From: Aureimonas sp. AU20
GTDB taxonomy: Bacteria; Pseudomonadota; Alphaproteobacteria; Rhizobiales; Rhizobiaceae
DNA length: 64,000 bases
Assembly (NCBI RefSeq): GCF_001442755.1
Contig: NZ_CP006367.1
Location: 2,542,001 to 2,606,000, forward strand
Reading direction: 5' to 3'
The notes under the pieces: generated by a model
What the model was told of the DNA's origin: nothing
Seen by the model: only the letters and a program-made list of their open reading frames with translations
Database searches by the model: none
In this document: one piece after another, positions 27,944 through 35,218 of the stretch
Position numbering within the stretch: the first letter of the stretch is position 1
Layout: each line of letters starts with the position of its first letter
Position numbers and translations under genes: made by a program

Positions 27944-28459
27944 CGTTTGGGGGATAGGCTGTGAGACAGCGATCGTACGGAGTTTGAAAGTCGGCTCGGC
28001 GTGACGCAGAACACCACCATCGCATCAAGCGTCGAGGCACGCCAAAGCGTGCTTGCCTGGAGCGGGAGCGATTTCGTGTCGGGAATGGTCACGGAGGGCG
28101 CGTCAAGCTTTGAACCCTCCCCTAGGGGGAGCAGTTCACCCCATCGCCGCTATATCGCCATATCGGCTACGGGTTGGTTCTGATCGCTGAAGCTCGCCGA
28201 CCCTAGAGGCGACCTCTAGCGTGGCAGCAAGCATATGATCGAAGCTGTAAAAGTGGTCGGCCGGCGCGCCGATCGCGGCACGAGGATACCGCGTATGACC
28301 AGCTGCCGGCCGACCGCCCCACGGGACCCAGGAGATGCGGCGGACCTGAGCATTCCATGGGGAAACTGAGAACAGACGCTTGTCTGTGACCTCGAAACCC
28401 TACCCTTCCAGACTTGCCGAGAATCGAAGGGGAATCAATCTCGATAATGCAAAATGCTC
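27944..28459. other. Gene-free region with five inverted repeats between rpmG and pleD
   Basis: No convincing protein gene on either strand. Five separate inverted repeats lie here. GCACGC-caaa-GCGTGC is at 28037-28052. The near-palindrome TGAACcCTCCCCTAGGGGgAG..GTTCA is at 28111-28138. CTAGAGG-cga-CCTCTAG is at 28203-28219. An 11-base perfect stem GGTCGGCCGGC/GCCGGCCGACC is at 28255-28315, enclosing an inner CGCGG/CCGCG stem. ACAGAC-gctt-GTCTGT is at 28372-28387. On the minus strand the large stem is followed by ACTTTTAC, so it could also be a late terminator for pleD. The whole may be a non-coding RNA or a group of operators. Confidence 0.5.
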
Positions 28460-28478
28460 CCATTCGTTTTAGGAATGG
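28460..28478 (-). terminator. Possible weak terminator or stop-proximal hairpin of pleD
   Basis: On the minus strand CCATTC, a seven-base loop CTAAAAC and GAATGG begin directly after the pleD stop codon, and GAGCATTTTGC follows. The stem is short and the T-tract displaced. Confidence 0.35.
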
Positions 28479-29849
28479 TTAAGGTCCGGCCGTCGAGAGA
28501 TCGCTGGCGACGACGACGCGGTTTCGCCCGCCCCGCTTCGCCTCGTAAAGCGCGATGTCGGCTCGCTTCATCAGCCCGCGCGGTTCCATCCCGTTCAACC
28601 TGGCAAGCCCCACGCTGGACGTCACGGGTATTGCCAGATCCTGGACCTCGAAGGGTTCCACCTCGATCAACTTGCGCAGCCGTTCCGCCGCACCCTCGGC
28701 GGAGGCAAGATCGGTGTCGGGCATGAGAAGCGCGAACTCCTCGCCGCCGATCCGTGCCGCGAGATCGCTGGCACGAAGGCTGCGACGCACGCGCTCCGCG
28801 AACTGACGAAGCACCTCGTCTCCGACATCATGGCCATAGGTGTCGTTGATCTGCTTGAAGTGATCGATATCGAGGATCAGGACGCAGAGCGGTCTGCCGC
28901 TGCGAGCGGACTGTTCGCTTGCCTGAGCCAGATGCCCGTCGAGAAAGCGACGATTGTAGAGGCCGGTCAGAGGATCGATCGTCGCAAGCTCGATCGTCGT
29001 CTGCACGCTGCGCCGCAGGCCTTCGTCGTATCGTCTGCGCTTGATCTGGGTGCGAATGCGCGCCAGCAGTTCGTTCGGGTCGAGCGGGCGCTGACAATAG
29101 TCGTTGGCCCCCAGTTCCAGGCCGCGCGTGACGCGCGCCTCATCCTCCGGTCCCGCGATCAACAGGATCGGCGTCTGGCGCGTGCCTTCGTTGGACCGCA
29201 GGCGCGAACACAGGCGCAAGGCATCGAACGCTTCGGCCTGGAGATCGAGGATGAAAAGGTCGACCGGCTCGGCGGGGTTCAAGGCCGCCTCGGGCTCCGT
29301 AGCCGGCACGATCGTATGTTCGGCGCCGACGAGGCGTTTGAGCCGAAGCGCTTCCTCCGGCCGGGCCATCATCGCGCAGAGGCGACCGTTCCGCCCCATG
29401 GTCTCGGCTCCGAGATTCCAGGGCTCCGCCACGACCCGCGCTGCCGTCTCGGCGCGCACGCGCAGTTCGTCCGTGAGCATCTTCAGGCGGGTCAGGCTGC
29501 GGATGCGCGAGAAGAGCGGTAGTCCGCGCACGGGCTTGGTCAGGAAATCGTCCGCCCCGGCCTCGAGGCCGCGAACGCGGTCCGCCTGCTGGTCGAGCGC
29601 CGTGACGAGCACCACCGGGATATGCAGCGTCGTCGGCTCCGCCTTCAGACGGCGGCAGACCTCGTACCCATCCATATCCGGCATCATCACGTCGAGCAGA
29701 ACGAGATCGACCATCTCGCGGCGGCAGATATCAAGTGCCTCTGGGCCGGACGAGGCGAGCAGAACCTCGAAATACTCCTCGGATAGCTGCGCCTGCATCA
29801 GCCGGCGATTGACCGGCATGTCGTCCACCACGAGGATCCGGGCAGACAT
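28479..29849 (-). CDS. pleD: Response regulator diguanylate cyclase PleD
   Basis: Makes c-di-GMP and controls polar development in the alphaproteobacterial cell cycle. 456 residues: REC1 (1 to about 120) with phospho-acceptor D53 in LVLLDVMMPDMDG, a second adaptor REC (about 155-280) and a GGDEF domain. The active site is G368-G-E-E-F372, and the product-inhibition site R359-A-S-D362 lies five residues before it, the same numbering as Caulobacter PleD. Encoded three bases downstream of divK, so both are one operon and act in the same phosphorelay (PleC/DivJ in Caulobacter). Confidence 0.96.
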   Translation of the reverse strand: MSARILVVDDMPVNRRLMQAQLSEEYFEVLLASSGPEALDICRREMVDLVLLDVMMPDMDGYEVCRRLKAEPTTLHIPVVLVTALDQQADRVRGLEAGADDFLTKPVRGLPLFSRIRSLTRLKMLTDELRVRAETAARVVAEPWNLGAETMGRNGRLCAMMARPEEALRLKRLVGAEHTIVPATEPEAALNPAEPVDLFILDLQAEAFDALRLCSRLRSNEGTRQTPILLIAGPEDEARVTRGLELGANDYCQRPLDPNELLARIRTQIKRRRYDEGLRRSVQTTIELATIDPLTGLYNRRFLDGHLAQASEQSARSGRPLCVLILDIDHFKQINDTYGHDVGDEVLRQFAERVRRSLRASDLAARIGGEEFALLMPDTDLASAEGAAERLRKLIEVEPFEVQDLAIPVTSSVGLARLNGMEPRGLMKRADIALYEAKRGGRNRVVVASDLSTAGP

Positions 29850-29852
29850 GGC

Positions 29853-30224
29853 TCAGGCGTCGCCGAGGAAGGACTTGATGGTTTCGATAAATTTCAGGAC
29901 GGAGATCGGCTTCGAGATATAGGCTTCGCATCCGCCCTTGCGGATTCGCTCCTCGTCGCCCTTCATGGCAAAAGCCGTCACAGCGATGACGGGAATCGAC
30001 CGCAGTTCGGGATCGGCCTTCAGATCGCGCGTGACGTCGAGGCCGGAAACCTCGGGAAGCTGGATATCCATGAGAATGAGGTCAGGGCGATGTTCACGCG
30101 CGAGATCGACCGCGGTCAACCCCGAACGGGTCTGCACCGTGCGATAGCCGTGAGCCTCGATCAGGTCGCGGAAGAGCTTCATATTGAGCTCGTTGTCCTC
30201 GACGATCATGACGGTCTTGGTCAT
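29853..30224 (-). CDS. divK: Single-domain response regulator DivK
   Basis: Cell-fate switch that, when phosphorylated, indirectly lowers CtrA activity. 123 residues, receiver domain only: acidic E9-D10 in MIVEDNELN, phospho-acceptor D53 in [13 protein letters not shown] and K105 in YISKPISVL. Of two close ATGs, 30224 ([10 protein letters not shown]) has GAGG at a good distance and is the family start. Divergent from DUF3572. I saw no full CtrA box in its 100-base upstream region. Confidence 0.96.
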   Translation of the reverse strand: MTKTVMIVEDNELNMKLFRDLIEAHGYRTVQTRSGLTAVDLAREHRPDLILMDIQLPEVSGLDVTRDLKADPELRSIPVIAVTAFAMKGDEERIRKGGCEAYISKPISVLKFIETIKSFLGDA

Positions 30225-30327
30225 ACGCATACCCTCTGCCAGGCGTGATCTCACCCGGTTCCCGACCTTCAATAGGCAAAGCTAGAGCAATTTGATTTAA
30301 CAATTCGGCAATCTCGCTCTTCGAAGG

Positions 30328-30654
30328 ATGAAGGCTACGATTATGATTAACGAGAACTACCGTAGCGGAAACCATGAAGCCCAGCAGACCGCATCGGGTC
30401 TCGCGGTCGAAGCTTTGTCCTTTATCGCCAGCGACGGCCTTCTGTTCAGCCGGTTCCTGCGCCTCACCGGTCTTGAACTCGAAAACCTGCGCCAAGCCGC
30501 CGACGAGCCGGCGTTCCTCGCTGGCGTGCTCGATTTCGTTCTGTCCGACGAGCGGATCCTGACGGATTTCGCCGCTCATATCGACGTGCCTCCCGAGCGT
30601 GTGGCGGCCGCGCGGCGAGTGATGGCCGGGCCTTATGCGGAATCCTATTCCTGA
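30328..30654 (+). CDS. DUF3572 protein
   Basis: 108 residues of an alphaproteobacterial family of unknown function, usually next to divK. AVEALSFIASDGLLFSRFLRLTG and FLAGVLDFVLSDERILTDFA are the conserved helices; no membrane span. An internal ATG at 30343 could also be the start. Its stop shares a base with the next ATG (TGATG), so it is translationally coupled to the HAD-like gene. Confidence 0.88.
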   Translation: MKATIMINENYRSGNHEAQQTASGLAVEALSFIASDGLLFSRFLRLTGLELENLRQAADEPAFLAGVLDFVLSDERILTDFAAHIDVPPERVAAARRVMAGPYAESYS

Positions 30655-31316
30655 TGACGACAGTCGGACCCACGATCGACGCTCTTCCCAAGAACCATGA
30701 CGCATTGATCGTTCTGGATGTGGACGAAGTGGTGCTGCATTTCATCGCACCCTTCTGCGAACTTCTGGCGGAGCATGGCGCCAAGCTGCATTTCGAAAGC
30801 TTCCGTCTGACAGGGAACGTGCGCTCGATCTCGACTGGCGCCGCCGTATCGGGCCATGAGCTGGATCGGATCACGGCGCTCCTTTATGCCGACCAGACCG
30901 AGCGCCAAGCCCCCGTGGATGGCGTAGTGGAAGCCCTAGCAGACCTGCGACAGAAAGCGGACGTCGTCTATCTCACGGCGATGACGCCGAGCTACTACAA
31001 GCAGCGACGGGCGCTTCTGGACAGCCATGGGCTGAGCGATCCGATGATCGCGACGGAACGCTCAAAAGGCGGCCTGATTGCCGAGATGCGGCAACGCTGG
31101 CGCGGGCCCATCGTCTTCGTGGACGATCTTCCACCCAATCTGGAGGGCGCGCGGCGCAGTGCGCCGGACATCCATCTCGTGCATCTCATGGCCAATCGCG
31201 AGTTTCGCGCGCATCTCCCGCCCATGCCCCATGGCACACAGCGCGCCGAGGACTGGCGCGACGCGGCCGCGAAGATCACGGTGCTCTTGGCGAATGCGAA
31301 CGAAGAGCGCCGCTAG
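30654..31316 (+). CDS. HAD-superfamily hydrolase-like protein
   Basis: 220 residues. Motif I ALIVLDVDEVVLHF (D22-x-D24), motif II VVYLTAMTPSYY (Thr), a lysine in RSKGGLIAEM and motif IV VFVDDLPPNLEGA make a complete HAD set. The cap is small and inserted after motif I. Substrate unknown; a phosphatase role is likely from the motifs alone. Coupled to DUF3572 through TGATG. It converges on dnaE, 12 bases from its stop, with no terminator in between. Confidence 0.72.
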   Translation: MTTVGPTIDALPKNHDALIVLDVDEVVLHFIAPFCELLAEHGAKLHFESFRLTGNVRSISTGAAVSGHELDRITALLYADQTERQAPVDGVVEALADLRQKADVVYLTAMTPSYYKQRRALLDSHGLSDPMIATERSKGGLIAEMRQRWRGPIVFVDDLPPNLEGARRSAPDIHLVHLMANREFRAHLPPMPHGTQRAEDWRDAAAKITVLLANANEERR

Positions 31317-31328
31317 ACGCCCTTCACC

Positions 31329-34300
31329 TCAGGCCAGTTCCACGTCTATCACGCCGGGCGAAGCCTTGATGGCGCTCGCCATCTGTGGCGAAACGCGGAA
31401 CTTGCCGGGAAGCGCGATCTCCACTTCCCGCTCGCCATCGTCGCGAAGGAGGATCAGCGACACATCGCTGTCTCCTCCGGCGCGAAGCTGGTTCTGAAAC
31501 AGGGAGAAGGGCTTGGCGTCGCGCAGGAAGATGCGTAGCGCCTTCTGCATCTTCTCCGCCTCTGCCTCCAGGGATTGGACGCCAGATGCACGCAGGGAAA
31601 TGCCCTCCGGCCGGTCCTCCGCCGAAACGGTGACGATGACCGAAGCGCCCGGCTCCAGCTTGTCGCGGAAGGCGATCAGAGTTTCCGTGAACAGGACGAT
31701 CTCGTACTGACCCGTCGCGTCCGAGAGCTGGACGATGCCGATCTTGCCGCCCGTGCGGGTTTTGCGCTCCTGGCGCGAGGTCACCGTTCCCGCCAGCCGG
31801 CCCGCCGTCTGGCCCTTGCGCACGCCGGCCACGACCTCGGCATAGGATTGGACCTTCAGCCGCTTCATCGCATCCTTGTACTCGTCCAATGGATGGGCCG
31901 AGAGATAGAAGCCGATCGACTGGAACTCGCGAAGAAGCTTCTCCGTCGTCGTCCAACCCGGCACGTCGGCCAGACGCAGCGGCTCCGGCTCGCCGCTGCC
32001 GCCGAACATGTCGTGCTGGCCAGAAGTCCTGCCCTCTTGCGCCAGCGCGGCATAGGACGCCAGCTTTTCCAGATTGCCGCAGAGCTTGGCGCGGTCGAGA
32101 CCGAAACTGTCCAGCGCGCCAGCGGCGATCAGATGTTCCAGCGTCCGCTTGTTGACGATCTTCGGGTCGATTCGGGCGCAGAAATCTTCGAGGCTCTTGA
32201 ACGCCCCTCCATCCTGCCGCCGCTCCACGATGTGGTCCACGGCCTGTTCGCCGACGCCCTTGATGGCGGCGAGCGCGTAGATGATCTGCCCGTCCTGCAC
32301 CTCGAACGCCCGGTGGGACCGCTGCACGGAGGGCGGCACGACGAGGATGCCAAGACGCTTGGCGTCCAATCGGAAGTCGTTGAGCTTGTCGGTGTTGCCC
32401 ATGTCCAGCGTCATGGACGCGGCCAGGAACTCGACCGGGTAGTTCGCCTTCAGATAGGCCGTATGGTACGAAACCAGCGCATAAGCGGCGGCGTGGCTCT
32501 TGTTGAAGCCGTAGTCGGCGAACTTGGCCAGAAGGTCGAAGATCGTGTTGGACTGCGCCTTCGGAATGCCGTTCTTGACGCAGCCTTCGACGAAGCGCAC
32601 CCGCTGCACGTCCATCTCGGCGCGAATCTTCTTGCCCATGGCGCGGCGCAGCAGATCGGCCTCGCCCAGCGTGTAGCCGGACAGGACCTGCGCGATCTGC
32701 ATCACCTGTTCCTGGTAGATGATGACGCCCTGCGTCTCCCGAAGAATCGGCTCGATCTTCGGGTGGATGATCTCGACTTCTTCTTCCTTGTGCTTGCGCG
32801 CGTTGTAGACCGGGATGTTCTCCATCGGGCCCGGGCGATAAAGCGCGACCAGTGCCACGATGTCCTCGAACCGGTCGGGCCTCATGCCGATCAGCGCCTT
32901 GCGCATGCCGACCGATTCCACCTGGAACACGCCGACCGTCTCGCCGCGCGTCAGGAGATCGTAAGTCGGCTTGTCCTCCAAAGGCACTGCGCCGAGATCG
33001 ATCCGCTCGCCGCGACGCGCGATGAGGTCAACGGCGGTCTTCAGCGTCGTCAGCGTCTTGAGGCCAAGGAAATCGAATTTCACGAGGCCCGCCTGCTCCA
33101 CCCATTTCATGTTGAACTGGGTGACCGGCATGTCGGAGCGCGGATCGCGATACATCGGCACGAGCTTCGACAGCGGCCGGTCGCCGATCACGATGCCGGC
33201 GGCGTGGGTCGAGGCGTGTCGATAGAGGCCTTCCAGCTTCAAGGCGATGCTGAGAAGGCGGTCCACCACCTCCTCCTTGCGCCGCTCCTCCTGTAGGCGT
33301 GGCTCGTCCTCCAGCGCCTGGGCGAGCGTGACCGGATTGGCTGGGTTCTGGGGCACGAGCTTGCAGAGCTTGTCGACATGGCCGTAGCTCATTTCGAGCA
33401 CGCGGCCGACGTCGCGCAGCACGGCGCGCGCTTGCATCGACCCGAAGGTGATGATCTGCGCGACCTGCTCGCGACCGTATTTCTGCTGGACGTAGCGGAT
33501 CACCTCTTCGCGCCGGTCCTGGCAGAAGTCGATGTCGAAGTCGGGCATCGACACGCGGTCCGGATTGAGGAAGCGCTCGAAGAGAAGTGCGAAGCGAAGC
33601 GGGTCGAGATCGGTGATGGTCAGCGAATAGGCCACCAGCGACCCCGCGCCCGAGCCACGGCCGGGCCCCACCGGAATCCCCTGCGCCTTGGCCCATTTGA
33701 TGAAGTCCGCCACGATCAGGAAATAGCCGGGGAACTTCATGCGTTCGATGACCGAAAGCTCGAATTCGAGCCGCTCGCGATAGCTCTCTTCCGTCTGGCC
33801 CGCCGCCGGGCCATGAGCGGCCAGACGCATCTCCAGCCCCTCCTGCGCCTGTCGGCGCAGCTCGGATGATTCCGCCAGCTCGGCCTGGGTGGCATCAGCA
33901 TCGGCACCGGCAAAGCGCGGCAGAATTGGCTTGCGGGTGCGCACGCGGTAGGAGCAGCGGCGCGCGATCTCGATCGTGTTCTCGATCGCCTCCGGCAGGT
34001 CGGCGAAGAGCAGCGCCATGTCGTCCTGCGACTTCAGGCAATGGTCGCGCGTCAGGCGGCGGCGGTCCTCGTGGCTGACCAGCCGATTGCAGGCGACGGC
34101 AATCAGCGCGTCATGCGCGTCGAAATCCTCGTTGCAGAAGAAGAAGGGCTCGTTGGTCGCGACCAGTGGCAGGCCAAGCTCGTAGGCGAGCGCGACCGTC
34201 TCTCCCTCGGTGCGACGCCCCCGCCCCTCATGCCGCTGGAGCTCGACATAGAGCCGGTCGCCGAAGAAGCCGGCGAGCTTTTCCAGACGCGCGCGAGCGA

Positions 34301-34799
34301 CCAGCCCCTGCCCGGCGGTGATGGCCGTGCCGATCGGCCCGAGCGGACCGCCGGTCAGGGCGATGACGCCCTCGGCATGCTCCCCCAGCCAGTCTACCAG
34401 GACATGAGGGCGCATGTTGCCGTCATGTGCGAGATAGGAACGCGAGACGAGTTCCACGAGATTCTCGTAGCCCCGCTCGGTGGCCGCCATCAGGACCAGC
34501 GAGCCGGATGAGCCGAAGCCGGATCGATCGCGCGGGTTGCCCTCGACATCGCTAAACTCGACATCGATCTGGCAACCGATGATAGGCTGGATGCCGGACT
34601 TCGCGGCCTTCTCGGAGAACTCCAGCGCACCGAAGAGATTGCCGGTGTCGGCGATGCCGATGGCCGGCGCGCCGTCCGCCTTCGCGAATTTGATGATCTG
34701 ATCGACCCGGAGCGCGCCTTCGAGAAGCGAATAGGCGCTGTGCACGCGAAGATGAACGAAACGTAGAGGCGCAGGAGCGCCCTTCTTCTCTTCGGCCAT
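31329..34799 (-). CDS. dnaE: DNA polymerase III subunit alpha
   Basis: Catalytic subunit of the replicative polymerase. 1156 residues from the ATG at 34799. PHP domain begins FVHLRVHSAYSLLEG (H16, H21). The palm carries D422 and D424 in MPDFDIDFCQDRREEV. The HhH region (YALAAIKGVGEQAVDHI) and the OB fold (RLAGTVTSRQERKTRTGGK) follow. The frame stays open 42 codons further to an ATG at 34925; the extension is acidic and not typical of DnaE1, while GGGGAT lies seven bases before 34799, so the shorter form is preferred. Upstream on the same strand lies an SOS-type promoter and micropeptide with no terminator between, so dnaE may be partly damage-inducible. Confidence 0.96.
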   Translation of the reverse strand: MAEEKKGAPAPLRFVHLRVHSAYSLLEGALRVDQIIKFAKADGAPAIGIADTGNLFGALEFSEKAAKSGIQPIIGCQIDVEFSDVEGNPRDRSGFGSSGSLVLMAATERGYENLVELVSRSYLAHDGNMRPHVLVDWLGEHAEGVIALTGGPLGPIGTAITAGQGLVARARLEKLAGFFGDRLYVELQRHEGRGRRTEGETVALAYELGLPLVATNEPFFFCNEDFDAHDALIAVACNRLVSHEDRRRLTRDHCLKSQDDMALLFADLPEAIENTIEIARRCSYRVRTRKPILPRFAGADADATQAELAESSELRRQAQEGLEMRLAAHGPAAGQTEESYRERLEFELSVIERMKFPGYFLIVADFIKWAKAQGIPVGPGRGSGAGSLVAYSLTITDLDPLRFALLFERFLNPDRVSMPDFDIDFCQDRREEVIRYVQQKYGREQVAQIITFGSMQARAVLRDVGRVLEMSYGHVDKLCKLVPQNPANPVTLAQALEDEPRLQEERRKEEVVDRLLSIALKLEGLYRHASTHAAGIVIGDRPLSKLVPMYRDPRSDMPVTQFNMKWVEQAGLVKFDFLGLKTLTTLKTAVDLIARRGERIDLGAVPLEDKPTYDLLTRGETVGVFQVESVGMRKALIGMRPDRFEDIVALVALYRPGPMENIPVYNARKHKEEEVEIIHPKIEPILRETQGVIIYQEQVMQIAQVLSGYTLGEADLLRRAMGKKIRAEMDVQRVRFVEGCVKNGIPKAQSNTIFDLLAKFADYGFNKSHAAAYALVSYHTAYLKANYPVEFLAASMTLDMGNTDKLNDFRLDAKRLGILVVPPSVQRSHRAFEVQDGQIIYALAAIKGVGEQAVDHIVERRQDGGAFKSLEDFCARIDPKIVNKRTLEHLIAAGALDSFGLDRAKLCGNLEKLASYAALAQEGRTSGQHDMFGGSGEPEPLRLADVPGWTTTEKLLREFQSIGFYLSAHPLDEYKDAMKRLKVQSYAEVVAGVRKGQTAGRLAGTVTSRQERKTRTGGKIGIVQLSDATGQYEIVLFTETLIAFRDKLEPGASVIVTVSAEDRPEGISLRASGVQSLEAEAEKMQKALRIFLRDAKPFSLFQNQLRAGGDSDVSLILLRDDGEREVEIALPGKFRVSPQMASAIKASPGVIDVELA

Positions 34800-34980
34800 G
34801 ACGAGATCCCCGGTGTCCGCGCGGACGCCGTCCAGGCGACCGCCGAGCCGCGCATCGACCTCGAGTTCGCCAAGCGACTCGTTGTCGATATCTTCGGCAA
34901 GGAATTCGTCAGTGTCCCAATTCATAGGCCAGAGTCCAGCCCGCGTCGTCGGATGTCCCCGTCTTTCGACGGACGGGCGA

Positions 34981-35064
34981 TCACATCAGGTGAAGGATAA
35001 GCGCAAAGCTCGCCACGAAGGCGGAGACGGCGGTGAGCGAGGCGATTTCTCTGAGAACCAGCAT
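34981..35064 (-). CDS. 27-residue single-span membrane peptide, predicted SOS-induced
   Basis: Very short gene read from the sequence itself; too small for ordinary gene calling. It begins MLVLREIASLTAVSAF, and the C-terminal half is hydrophobic (ending LILHLM), giving one membrane span of about 19 residues after a short charged N-terminus (R5, E6). GGAG lies six bases before the ATG at 35064; an in-frame ATG four codons upstream (35076) would give 31 residues but overlaps that Shine-Dalgarno site. The promoter carries two LexA-type boxes. Size, topology and control resemble SidA of Caulobacter, a 29-residue SOS-induced inhibitor of division acting on FtsW; I cannot show sequence homology, so inhibition of division is inference. 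dnaE follows downstream. Confidence 0.6.
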   Translation of the reverse strand: MLVLREIASLTAVSAFVASFALILHLM

Positions 35065-35084
35065 TTCAATCTCCATCAAGCTGT

Positions 35085-35099
35085 GTTCTCAATTTGTTC
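35085..35099. promoter_or_regulatory. LexA/SOS box 1
   Basis: GTTC-TCAATTT-GTTC on the plus strand, an exact match to the alphaproteobacterial LexA motif GTTC-N7-GTTC. It overlaps the -10 box of the micropeptide promoter. Confidence 0.75.
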
Positions 35100-35126
35100 C
35101 ATATTTCAGTCGAATGCAAGAACAAA
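35098..35126 (-). promoter_or_regulatory. Promoter of the SOS micropeptide
   Basis: On the minus strand TTTGTT (35126-35121), 17-base spacer, TATGGA (35103-35098). The expected start is about 27 bases before the ATG at 35064. SOS box 2 covers the -35 and box 1 the -10. Confidence 0.5.
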
Positions 35127-35134
35127 GGCGGAAC
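35120..35134. promoter_or_regulatory. LexA/SOS box 2
   Basis: GAAC-AAAGGCG-GAAC on the plus strand, i.e. GTTC-N7-GTTC on the minus strand, 20 bases from box 1 and in opposite orientation. It overlaps the -35 box of the micropeptide promoter. Confidence 0.75.
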
Positions 35135-35152
35135 AAATTCGTCAGGACTTCT

Positions 35153-35196
35153 AAAACGTTAAAGGCCCGGCGGAAACCGCCGGGCCTTTAACGTTT
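35153..35196 (-). terminator. Strong intrinsic terminator of the GMC dehydrogenase pair
   Basis: A 20-base perfect stem (AACGTTAAAGGCCCGGCGG and its complement, plus one flanking A-T pair) around loop AAA, followed on the minus strand by TTTT. It lies 23 bases after the GMC stop and separates that unit from the SOS promoter. Confidence 0.85.
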
Positions 35197-35218
35197 CGAC
35201 GTGGCGGACTGGAAGCTG

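Noticed and set aside
34958..34977. Terminator between the micropeptide and dnaE (CCCGTC/GACGGG)
   Set aside because: Only six pairs and no T-run on the minus strand.
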